DNA of 64,000 nucleotides from Sinomonas gamaensis (GTDB lineage: Bacteria; Actinomycetota; Actinomycetes; Actinomycetales; Micrococcaceae): contig NZ_SSCL01000002.1 in the NCBI RefSeq assembly GCF_005876955.1, forward strand, positions 62,001 through 126,000. Reading direction: 5' to 3'. The position numbers and the translations under genes were made by a program. This document shows positions 57,051 to 64,000 of the stretch, one piece after another. Position 1 is the first letter of the stretch. Each line of letters opens with the position of its first letter. The notes beneath the pieces are model-generated. The model made no database searches. It was given only the letters and a program-made list of their open reading frames with translations, and was not told the DNA's origin.

Positions 57051-58454
57051 ATGATTTCAGAACTCCCCCCCGTCGAGTCCGATCTCGCCGAGCGCCTCCA
57101 GTCTGCTGTGGACCGCCGCTTCCACGACACGCTGGGGGACCTTGCCACTCTGGTTGCGATCCCGGGAATCGCGTGGGAGGCGTTCCCTCCTGAGGAGCTC
57201 GAGCGAAGCGCACATGCCGTCTCCGCGCTGGCGCAGGCGTCCGGCTTCGACGACGTCCAGATCCTGAGGGCCCCGCGACCCGACGGCGCGCCCGGGGGAC
57301 CCGCCGTCGTCGCCCGCCATCCAGCGGCGCCGGGCAAGCCCACGGTCCTGCTCTACGCCCACCACGACGTTCAGCCCCCCGGAGACGCCACGCTCTGGGA
57401 GTCCGCCCCCTTCGAACCAGTCGTCCGGGACGGCCGGCTCTACGGCAGGGGAGCGGCCGACGACAAGGCCGGCCTGGTGGTCCACTTCGCCGCGTGGCGG
57501 GCGCTCCGCGAGGTCCTCGGAGAGGCGGACGGGGTCGGCGTGACGCTCTTCATCGAGGGCGAGGAGGAAGCTGGCTCACCGAGCTTCCGCACATTCCTGG
57601 AAACCTATCGGGAGCAGCTCGCCTCCGACGTGATTGTGGTAGCAGACTCCGGAAACTGGGCGATCGGCGTTCCGGCGCTGACAACCAGCCTCCGCGGGCT
57701 CGTCGACGGCACGATCACCCTCACGATCCTCGACCACGCCCTGCACTCCGGGGTGTATGGAGGACCGATCCTGGATGCTCCCACGCTCCTCGCGCGCCTC
57801 ATTTCGACCTTCCACGACGACGAGGGCAACGTCGCCGTGCAGGGACTGGTCGTCGGGGACGACCCCGCCGTGGACTATCCCGAGGAGCAGTTCCGCGCGG
57901 ACGCGGGCATGCTCGACGGCGTCCAGCTCGCCGGGAGCGGCAGCATCGCCGCACGTCTCTGGTCTCGTCCGGCCCTCTCCATCATCGGCATGGACGTGCC
58001 CGCGATCGCCGTCTCGTCCAACACGATCCACCCGACGGCGAGGGCGAAGTTCAGCCTGCGCATCGCTCCGGGGCAGAACCCGGCCGCCGCCATGGAAGCG
58101 GTCCGGCGCCATGTCGAGGCACACACTCCCTTCGGCGCCCGCGTGGACTTCGCGCCGGGGGAGAGCGGCAACCCGTATCTCGCAGACACCTCCAGTCCCG
58201 CTGCCCGGCTGGCCCTCGATGCCCTGCGCGCCGCGTGGCAGACCGAACCCGTGCAGATGGGAATGGGAGGCTCCATTCCGTTTGTTGCACATTTGAAGGC
58301 GGTATTCCCCGAGGCGGAGGTCCTGATCACCGGCGTCGAGGATCCGGACACGCGCGCGCACAGCTCGAACGAGTCGGTGCACGTCGACGAGTTCAGACGG
58401 GCCATCGTGGCGGAAGCCCTCATGCTGGCCGGGCTGTCGATGACGGAACGTTAG
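57051..58454 (+). CDS. M20 family dipeptidase/peptidase
   Basis: 467 aa. Zinc residues in LLYAHHDVQPPGDATLWESA, RGAADDKAGLVVHFAAWRAL, LFIEGEEEAGSPSF (Glu-Glu) and the C-terminal His in DTRAHSSNESVHVDEF; dimerisation insert in the middle. Cleaves dipeptides or related amides in the cytosol. ATG 57051; no clean ribosome site. Divergent from DUF3043. The next gene is about 100 nt downstream, same strand. Confidence 0.92.
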   Translation: MISELPPVESDLAERLQSAVDRRFHDTLGDLATLVAIPGIAWEAFPPEELERSAHAVSALAQASGFDDVQILRAPRPDGAPGGPAVVARHPAAPGKPTVLLYAHHDVQPPGDATLWESAPFEPVVRDGRLYGRGAADDKAGLVVHFAAWRALREVLGEADGVGVTLFIEGEEEAGSPSFRTFLETYREQLASDVIVVADSGNWAIGVPALTTSLRGLVDGTITLTILDHALHSGVYGGPILDAPTLLARLISTFHDDEGNVAVQGLVVGDDPAVDYPEEQFRADAGMLDGVQLAGSGSIAARLWSRPALSIIGMDVPAIAVSSNTIHPTARAKFSLRIAPGQNPAAAMEAVRRHVEAHTPFGARVDFAPGESGNPYLADTSSPAARLALDALRAAWQTEPVQMGMGGSIPFVAHLKAVFPEAEVLITGVEDPDTRAHSSNESVHVDEFRRAIVAEALMLAGLSMTER

Positions 58455-58554
58455 CGTCCACGACGGGGGTCGCCTTAGCATGGAACGAGGGGTGGCCGCG
58501 GTGCGGTCGCCCAACAGCACTCAGCGGCGCGGGCCGTGGAGGGAAGGTTATGGA

Positions 58555-58920
58555 ATGAGCACTGCAACCAACGAGTCCACCGAGGCCCTCGGCACCCACG
58601 AGGTGACCCTCACCGACGTCGCGGCCGGCAAGGTCCGCAGCCTGCTCGAGCAGGAAGGCCGCATGGACCTCCGCCTGCGCGTCGCTGTCCAGCCCGGCGG
58701 CTGCTCCGGCCTCATCTACCAGCTCTACTTCGACGAGCGCCTCTTGGACGGGGACGCCGTGCGCGATTTCGACGGCGTCGAGGTGGTCGTGGACAAGATG
58801 AGCGTGCCGTATCTGGCTGGCGCCACCATCGACTTCGAAGACACCATCTCGAAGCAGGGCTTCACCATCGACAACCCCAACGCGCAGGGTTCGTGCGCGT
58901 GCGGAGACTCGTTCCACTGA
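58555..58920 (+). CDS. erpA: Iron-sulfur cluster insertion/carrier protein (A-type, ErpA-like)
   Basis: 121 aa. Cys ligands in VQPGGCSGLIYQLYFDE and the terminal CACG (SCACGDSFH), typical HesB/IscA/ErpA. Delivers Fe-S clusters to apoproteins. ATG 58555 with AAGG about 8 nt upstream. Directly ahead of ctaC, a conserved neighbour in actinobacteria. A strong hairpin separates it from ctaC. Confidence 0.92.
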   Translation: MSTATNESTEALGTHEVTLTDVAAGKVRSLLEQEGRMDLRLRVAVQPGGCSGLIYQLYFDERLLDGDAVRDFDGVEVVVDKMSVPYLAGATIDFEDTISKQGFTIDNPNAQGSCACGDSFH

Positions 58921-58934
58921 CGGGTCTTCCGCCC

Positions 58935-58992
58935 CACGTCGGCCGTGTCTTCCGTGCCCCTCATTCGAGGGCCGGAAGGCACGGCCGACGTG
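58935..58992 (+). terminator. Long terminator hairpin after erpA
   Basis: CACGTCGGCCGTG pairs with CACGGCCGACGTG, and inner CTTCCG...CGGAAG extends the stem toward an ATT-containing loop. 14 nt after the erpA stop. No T-run. Confidence 0.7.
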
Positions 58993-59134
58993 CTGTGGCC
59001 ACATGTGGGCGATTCCTTTGGGTTAGCTGTAAGCTCTACACCGAGTAGTAAAACTATGCCGCCGGGGCGCGGATTTCTGCGGGAGAACCGTGGACGTGAG
59101 AGCCCGGCCGACGCATCAAGAGGAAGGGCCGTCT

Positions 59135-59992
59135 GTGAGGTCGCAGAACCGAACCAGCAGCCAGCGCACTCGGAATATCGCGGTAGCTGCAGTTGCCGTT
59201 GCAGGAGCGCTTGCACTGTCTGGATGTACAAGTCAGGTGCAGAACGGCTGGCTGCCGGGGTCGCGGGACACGACGAGCAACACGGGAATGATCACCGACC
59301 TCTGGGTCAACTCGTGGATCGCGGCAATGACCGTCGGTGCGGTGACGTGGGGCCTGATCCTGTGGTGCATCGTGGCCTACCGCCGCCGCAAGGGCACCGT
59401 GGGCTTCCCCCGGCAGACGAGCTACAACCTGCCGCTCGAGATCTTCTACACGGCCATCCCGCTCTTCCTCGTCGTGGTCTTCTTCTACTTCACGGACCGC
59501 GACCAGCGCGCGATCGACAATCCCAACGCGAACCCGGACGTCACCATCAACGTGGTCGGCAAGCAGTGGTCCTGGGACTTCAACTACAAGCAGGGCGGGA
59601 TCGTCAAGGAGAACGCCTACGAGGCCGGCACTCAGGCCCACCTCAACGGCACGCCCATCGACCTGAACAACCTCCCGACGCTGTACCTCCCCGTCAACAA
59701 GAGCGTGACGGTCGAGCTGACGTCCCGTGACGTCATCCACTCGTTCTGGGTGCCCGCCTTCCTCCAGAAGCGGGACATGATTCCGGGCCACCCGAACACC
59801 ATGTACTTCACTCCGCAGAAGGAAGGCACGTACGAGGGCAAGTGCGCCGAGCTCTGCGGCGAATACCACTCGGAGATGCTGTTCCGCGTGAAGGTTGTCT
59901 CCGAGGCAGAATTCCAGGCGCACCTCGCGGGCCTGCCGAAGGGGCTTCTCGACGCCCAGTATGACCGCAACCCGGATCTGATCCAGAAGTAG
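59135..59992 (+). CDS. ctaC: Cytochrome c oxidase subunit II
   Basis: 285 aa lipoprotein. Signal with ALSGC lipobox, two TM helices ([40 protein letters not shown]), then the CuA cupredoxin with [15 protein letters not shown] 59135 with GGAAGGG upstream. Part of the actinobacterial bc-aa3 supercomplex, taking electrons from QcrC. ctaD follows 8 nt after the stop. Confidence 0.96.
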   Translation: MRSQNRTSSQRTRNIAVAAVAVAGALALSGCTSQVQNGWLPGSRDTTSNTGMITDLWVNSWIAAMTVGAVTWGLILWCIVAYRRRKGTVGFPRQTSYNLPLEIFYTAIPLFLVVVFFYFTDRDQRAIDNPNANPDVTINVVGKQWSWDFNYKQGGIVKENAYEAGTQAHLNGTPIDLNNLPTLYLPVNKSVTVELTSRDVIHSFWVPAFLQKRDMIPGHPNTMYFTPQKEGTYEGKCAELCGEYHSEMLFRVKVVSEAEFQAHLAGLPKGLLDAQYDRNPDLIQK

Positions 59993-60000
59993 GGAATAAC

Positions 60001-61719
60001 GTGGCTACCTATACACAGTCGCCCACAGCCGGGGCCATCAACGCACCGGTCGTGCCGAGGTCCAAGGGGCGCATCGTCGTCAACTGGATCACCTCGACCG
60101 ACCACAAGACCATCGGGTACATGTACCTGATCGCTTCGTTCGTGTTCTTCTGCCTGGGCGGCGTCATGGCGCTGCTGATCCGTGCCGAGCTCTTCGAGCC
60201 CGGCATGCAGATCCTGCAGACCAAAGAGCAGTACAACCAGCTCTTCACGATGCACGGCACGGTCATGCTCCTGATGTTCGCGACGCCGCTCTTCGCCGGC
60301 TTCACGAACGTCATCATGCCGCTCCAGATCGGCGCACCGGACGTTGCCTTCCCCCGACTGAACGCCCTCGCATTCTGGTTCTTCCTGTTCGGCTCGACCA
60401 TCGCCACGGCCGGCTTCATCACCCCGCAGGGTGCTGCATCCTTCGGATGGTTCGCCTACGCGCCCCTCTCGAACACCACATTCACGCCCGGTGTGGGCGG
60501 AGACCTCTGGGTCTTCGGACTGGGCCTCTCCGGTTTCGGCACAATTCTCGGTGCCGTCAACTTCATCACCACGATCATCTGCATGCGCGCGCCGGGTATG
60601 ACCATGTGGCGCATGCCGATCTTCACGTGGAACGCCCTGATCACGTCGATCCTCGTCCTCATGGCGTTCCCGCCGCTCGCCGCCGCCCTCTTCGGCCTCG
60701 GCGCCGACCGCCGCTTCGGTGCACACATCTTCGATCCTGAGAACGGCGGCGCCGTCCTCTGGCAGCACCTCTTCTGGTTCTTCGGCCACCCAGAGGTGTA
60801 CATCATCGCGCTGCCGTTCTTCGGCATCGTGTCGGAGATCTTCCCGGTCTTCAGCCGCAAGCCGATCTTCGGCTACAAGGGCCTCGTCTTCGCGACGATC
60901 GCCATCGCGGCCCTTTCGGTCACCGTGTGGGCCCACCACATGTACGTCACGGGCGCGGTGCTCCTTCCGTTCTTCTCGTTCATGACGATGCTCATCGCCG
61001 TCCCGACCGGCGTGAAGTTCTTCAACTGGATCGGAACGATGTGGCGGGGCTCGCTCACCTTCGAGACCCCCATGCTGTGGAGCCTCGGCTTCCTCATCAC
61101 CTTCCTCTTCGGCGGCCTGACCGGCATCATCCTGGCCTCGCCTCCGCTCGACTTCCACGTCTCGGACACGTACTTCGTGGTTGCCCACTTCCACTACGTC
61201 GTCTTCGGCACCGTCGTGTTCGCCATGTTCGCGGGCTTCTACTTCTGGTGGCCCAAGTGGACAGGCAAGATGCTGAACGAGCGCCTCGGCAAGATCCACT
61301 TCTGGATGCTCCTCGTGGGCTTCCACGGCACGTTCCTCATCCAGCACTGGCTGGGCGTCATGGGCATGCCGCGCCGCTACGCGGACTACCTGCCGCAGGA
61401 TGGCTTCACCTGGATGAACCAGTTCTCGACGATCTCCTCGTTCATCCTCGGTGCGTCGCTGATCCCGTTCTTCTGGAACGTCTACATCACGGCTCGGAGC
61501 GGCAAGCGAGTTCTGGTCGACGATCCGTGGGGCTTCGGCGCCTCACTCGAGTGGGCCACGTCCTGCCCGCCGCCGCGCCACAACTTCACGTCGCTGCCCC
61601 GCATCCGTTCGGAGCGGCCCGCGCTTGACCTCCACCACCCGGAGCTCTCGGTGGCCGGCATCGTGCAGCACTCTCAGGCAGCCGCAGCAGTCACCGCCGA
61701 CCGTAAGGAAACCCACTAA
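60001..61719 (+). CDS. ctaD: Cytochrome c oxidase subunit I
   Basis: 572 aa, about 12 TM helices. Heme a His in [12 protein letters not shown]; CuB/heme a3 site [44 protein letters not shown]; the D/K-channel residues lie in the same core. GTG 60001. Catalyses O2 reduction and proton pumping. The downstream ctaF begins immediately after the stop. Confidence 0.97.
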   Translation: MATYTQSPTAGAINAPVVPRSKGRIVVNWITSTDHKTIGYMYLIASFVFFCLGGVMALLIRAELFEPGMQILQTKEQYNQLFTMHGTVMLLMFATPLFAGFTNVIMPLQIGAPDVAFPRLNALAFWFFLFGSTIATAGFITPQGAASFGWFAYAPLSNTTFTPGVGGDLWVFGLGLSGFGTILGAVNFITTIICMRAPGMTMWRMPIFTWNALITSILVLMAFPPLAAALFGLGADRRFGAHIFDPENGGAVLWQHLFWFFGHPEVYIIALPFFGIVSEIFPVFSRKPIFGYKGLVFATIAIAALSVTVWAHHMYVTGAVLLPFFSFMTMLIAVPTGVKFFNWIGTMWRGSLTFETPMLWSLGFLITFLFGGLTGIILASPPLDFHVSDTYFVVAHFHYVVFGTVVFAMFAGFYFWWPKWTGKMLNERLGKIHFWMLLVGFHGTFLIQHWLGVMGMPRRYADYLPQDGFTWMNQFSTISSFILGASLIPFFWNVYITARSGKRVLVDDPWGFGASLEWATSCPPPRHNFTSLPRIRSERPALDLHHPELSVAGIVQHSQAAAAVTADRKETH

Positions 61720-62121
61720 GTGAAAATCGAATCCTGGCTCTTCGGAACCGGAGTCTTCTTCTTCATCCCGGTGGCCATCGTCTATGGGTTCCTCACCCAC
61801 TGGTCGGAGTGGGTCGGCATCATGGGCATGCTCCTCGTGGGCGGCCTGGCTGGCATGATCGGTTCGTACCTCGGCGTCACCGCTCGTCGCGTGGGAGCCC
61901 GTCCTGAGGATCGTGAGGACGCCGAGATCCACGAGGGCGCCGGCGAGCAGGGCCACTTCAGCCCCTGGAGCTGGTGGCCGCTCGTGCTGGGCACCGCTGC
62001 TGCCACCGCGGTCCTCGGCATCGCAGTCGGCTGGTGGATCTTCTTCATCGGCGCGGGCATCGGCATCGTCGCCCTCGTCGGCTGGGTCTTCGAGTACAGC
62101 CGTGGAGACCACGCGCACTGA
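61720..62121 (+). CDS. ctaF: Cytochrome c oxidase subunit IV (actinobacterial, CtaF)
   Basis: 133 aa with four hydrophobic helices (FGTGVFFFIPVAIVYGFLTH; GIMGMLLVGGLAGMIGSYLG; LVLGTAAATAVLGIAVGWWI; GAGIGIVALVGWVFEY). GTG 61720 flush with the ctaD stop. Short structural subunit of aa3 oxidase; conserved order ctaC-ctaD-ctaF. Followed by a strong terminator. Confidence 0.93.
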   Translation: MKIESWLFGTGVFFFIPVAIVYGFLTHWSEWVGIMGMLLVGGLAGMIGSYLGVTARRVGARPEDREDAEIHEGAGEQGHFSPWSWWPLVLGTAAATAVLGIAVGWWIFFIGAGIGIVALVGWVFEYSRGDHAH

Positions 62122-62140
62122 GGTCCAACCAAGCGTCCCG

Positions 62141-62177
62141 CCAAGGGCCCGGCATCGTCACGATGCCGGGCCCTTGG
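62141..62177 (+). terminator. Terminator after the cytochrome oxidase operon
   Basis: 17-bp perfect stem CCAAGGGCCCGGCATCG / CGATGCCGGGCCCTTGG with a TCA loop, 20 nt after the ctaF stop. Confidence 0.85.
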
Positions 62178-62252
62178 CGCATTCCGGGCCAGAGCCTGAC
62201 GTGCGAAAACGTGTAGCCTTCAATAGGTAGCACTGGATCAGGAGGCACACGA

Positions 62253-63041
62253 GTGGAAGACGCCGACAGCATCGTCGGGAAGCTCGACCGGACCTCGAAG
62301 ACGGCAATGTATGTGCAGCTCCGTGAGCTGCTGCGGGAACACATTCAGACAAAGTTGACCCCCGGCGCACCTCTGCCGTCCGAACGGGATCTCGCGCACC
62401 GGTTCGGCTTGGCTCGCATGACGGTCCGCCAGTCGATTGACGCCCTCGTCGCCGAGGGGGTACTGGACCGCATCGTGGGGCTCGGAACGTTCGTGAGCCG
62501 CCCCAAACTGGATCTCCAGATGAAACTGACCTCGTACAGCGAGGAGATGCAGCGGCGGGGGATGGTGCCCGACGCGAAAGTGCTCAGCTTCGAGGAGATC
62601 GGCGCCTCGGCCCACCTCGCCCGTGAACTGCAAGTGGAGGAGGGGACGGCCGTTGTCAGGTTCCGGCGACTGCTCCTCGCCGACCAGGAGCCCATGAGCG
62701 TGGATGAGAACTACATCGTGGCCCATCGCGTCCCGGGATTCACCGACGGACCGCCGCCTACCTCGCTCTATCAGGTCCTCAGCGAACGCTACGGTCTCGT
62801 CATGGAGTGGGGCGAGGACATGATCGAGGCTACAGCGGCATCCCCTTCGATCGCGCGCCTCCTCAAGGTGGACATGGGATCACCGCTTCTCAAGATCCAG
62901 CGGCACGCCTACGTGGCCAAAGCCATGGTCGACTATTCGGTCTCGTATTACCGAGCCGACCGCTACAAGCTGTGGGTGCCTCTCCAGCGTCCCGGAGCGC
63001 GCACCCCGCGTTCCTACTCGACCAAGCGCTTCACGGGCTAG
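62253..63041 (+). CDS. GntR/HutC-family regulator with UTRA domain
   Basis: 262 aa. N-terminal winged helix (TAMYVQLRELLREHIQTKLT; PSERDLAHRFGLARMTVRQS) and a C-terminal UTRA ligand domain (KLTSYSEEMQRRGMVPDAKV; YIVAHRVPGFTD). The type (DasR/NagR-like) usually binds amino-sugar or sugar phosphates. GTG 62253 with GGAGG 7 nt upstream. Stands alone between the oxidase operon and qcrB. Its target is unknown. Confidence 0.92.
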   Translation: MEDADSIVGKLDRTSKTAMYVQLRELLREHIQTKLTPGAPLPSERDLAHRFGLARMTVRQSIDALVAEGVLDRIVGLGTFVSRPKLDLQMKLTSYSEEMQRRGMVPDAKVLSFEEIGASAHLARELQVEEGTAVVRFRRLLLADQEPMSVDENYIVAHRVPGFTDGPPPTSLYQVLSERYGLVMEWGEDMIEATAASPSIARLLKVDMGSPLLKIQRHAYVAKAMVDYSVSYYRADRYKLWVPLQRPGARTPRSYSTKRFTG

Positions 63042-63100
63042 GAGAGCGGCTCCACGCGGCTCTCAGGGCTCCTTCCAAGCAAGCACAGAGCTTCACAGAG

Positions 63101-63144
63101 ACAGAGAGGCCCCGCAGCGTTTTTCCGCTGCGGGGCCTCTCTGT
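63101..63144. terminator. Bidirectional terminator between the GntR gene and qcrB
   Basis: 19-bp perfect stem ACAGAGAGGCCCCGCAGCG / CGCTGCGGGGCCTCTCTGT with a six-nt T-rich loop. Confidence 0.9.
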
Positions 63145-63162
63145 CTGCGTTTGCCAGCCTGA

Positions 63163-64000
63163 TCAGTGACCGGCAGACGTCGGCGCGGCCTCGATGGCCT
63201 CGTGATGACCGTGACCGTGTGCCGCCTCGAGCTCGGCAACGCTCACCGGGGCAACACGATCCTCGAAGTACCACTTCGACAGCTTCGCGCGACGGCGTTC
63301 CTTGCGGTCCACAACACCCTTCCCGTTCGGCTGCGCCGGCAGCACTCCGGGGGAGTCGAAGGCCACAAGCCGGTAGCGCTTGTACTCATCGAGCGGGGCG
63401 TGGACTTCGATGAACTCGCCGTGGGGGAGTCGGACGATGCGTCCAGTCTCGCGGCCATGGAGCGCGATCTCGCGGTCCTTCCGCTGAAGGCCCAGAGCGA
63501 TGCGCTTCGTCACGACGAAGGCGATGATCGGACCCACGAAGAAGAGCGCACGCAGCCAGTACGTCACATCGTTCAACGACACGTGGAAGTGCGTTGCGAT
63601 CAGGTCGGAGCTGGCGGCCGCCCACATGACGCAGTAGAACGTGAACCCGGCCATGCCGATCGCGGTTCGCGTCGGCGCATTCCTCGGGCGATCGAGCACG
63701 TGGTGCTCGCGGTCATCCTTCGTGATCCAGCGCTCCACCCAGGGGTAGATGAACAGGACTGTGAATACGATGCCCGCGGGAACCAGGGCCGGAAGCAGGA
63801 TGTTCAGGGACAGCGTCTGCCCGAAGAGCACGAACTCGAAGTGCTGGCGGTAGCCGTTGATGTCGCCAAGCACACCCGGCATGAGGCGCAGGGCACCGTC
63901 CACCCAGCCGATGTACCAGTCAGGCTGGGTACCGGCCGACACCGGCGACGGGTCATAGGGACCGTAGTTCCAAATCGGGTTGATCGTGAAGGCAGCAGCG
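63163..64000 (-). CDS. qcrB: Ubiquinol/menaquinol-cytochrome c reductase cytochrome b (C-terminal part)
   Basis: Runs off the right edge; the C-terminal 278 residues are visible. INPIWNYGPYDPSPVSAGTQ with PDWYIGWVDGALRLMPG, TM helices (LLPALVPAGIVFTVLFIYPW) and HHVLDRPRNAPTRTAIGMAG are typical of actinobacterial QcrB with its longer C-terminus. It works with CtaC/D/F in the bc-aa3 supercomplex. The Qo-site and heme His residues are outside the window. Confidence 0.95.
   Translation of the reverse strand, partial: AAAFTINPIWNYGPYDPSPVSAGTQPDWYIGWVDGALRLMPGVLGDINGYRQHFEFVLFGQTLSLNILLPALVPAGIVFTVLFIYPWVERWITKDDREHHVLDRPRNAPTRTAIGMAGFTFYCVMWAAASSDLIATHFHVSLNDVTYWLRALFFVGPIIAFVVTKRIALGLQRKDREIALHGRETGRIVRLPHGEFIEVHAPLDEYKRYRLVAFDSPGVLPAQPNGKGVVDRKERRRAKLSKWYFEDRVAPVSVAELEAAHGHGHHEAIEAAPTSAGH

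Overview
The window is high-GC (roughly two thirds G+C by eye) actinobacterial DNA. Protein similarities and gene order (holA-rpsT-lepA-hemW-hrcA-dnaJ-rsmE-phoH-ybeY-era, leuA-recO-uppS, ctaC-ctaD-ctaF near qcrB) fit the Micrococcaceae, in the Arthrobacter/Sinomonas neighbourhood. GTG and TTG starts are frequent, and many genes overlap by 4 nt (ATGA or GTGA).

Layout. (1) 1-5640: a substrate-utilisation locus. An aconitase-family hydro-lyase, cut by the window edge, is divergent from a FadR-type GntR regulator, followed by an ACS-type MFS permease and a beta-propeller lactonase. Three related palindromic sites in the two promoter regions look like the regulator's operators. (2) 5641-19540: accessory, partly decayed DNA. 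It holds a serine recombinase pseudogene, an interrupted ORF, small proteins, a flavoprotein, a serine-hydrolase-like lipoprotein that lacks the catalytic residues, an orphan gas-vesicle GvpA-like protein, a GNAT, a pair of TetR paralogues (one broken), tandem and dispersed repeats, a tRNA 3'-end remnant, a LysM lipoprotein and a monofunctional transglycosylase. (3) 19541-32528: a fragment of comEC, then a leftward block of carbon-metabolism genes: alcohol dehydrogenase, ppsA, xfp, pta, ackA, a HAD/GH65 fusion, a cyclodeaminase-like protein and an SIGS-repeat protein. PpsA has lost its C-terminus and Xfp its N-terminus at one junction near 29375, so the acetyl-phosphate (bifid-shunt-like) route looks broken at its first step. 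(4) 32640-64000: conserved core. It covers DNA polymerase III delta, S20, EF4, HemW, the CIRCE-controlled hrcA-dnaJ-rsmE cluster, the phoH-ybeY-corC-era rRNA-maturation/GTPase operon, an LCP cell-wall ligase, an M13 peptidase, leuA behind a Leu-codon leader peptide, recO-uppS, pyrD, an M20 peptidase, an ErpA-like Fe-S protein, the aa3 oxidase genes ctaC-ctaD-ctaF, a UTRA GntR regulator and the C-terminal half of qcrB.

How it fits together. The core half joins translation quality control and heat-shock control to respiration. The left half looks like an island edge: comEC and holA, which I expect to be adjacent in relatives, are separated by about 12 kb, and comEC survives only as an internal fragment. 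The observations most worth a second look are the ppsA/xfp deletion fusion, the comEC truncation, the SIGS-repeat gene translationally coupled to an FTCD-like gene, the lone GvpA homologue, the catalytically dead hydrolase, and the leuA leader with four consecutive Leu codons. I saw no CRISPR array, complete tRNA, rRNA or intact insertion sequence. I did not find a clearly new defence or biosynthetic system.
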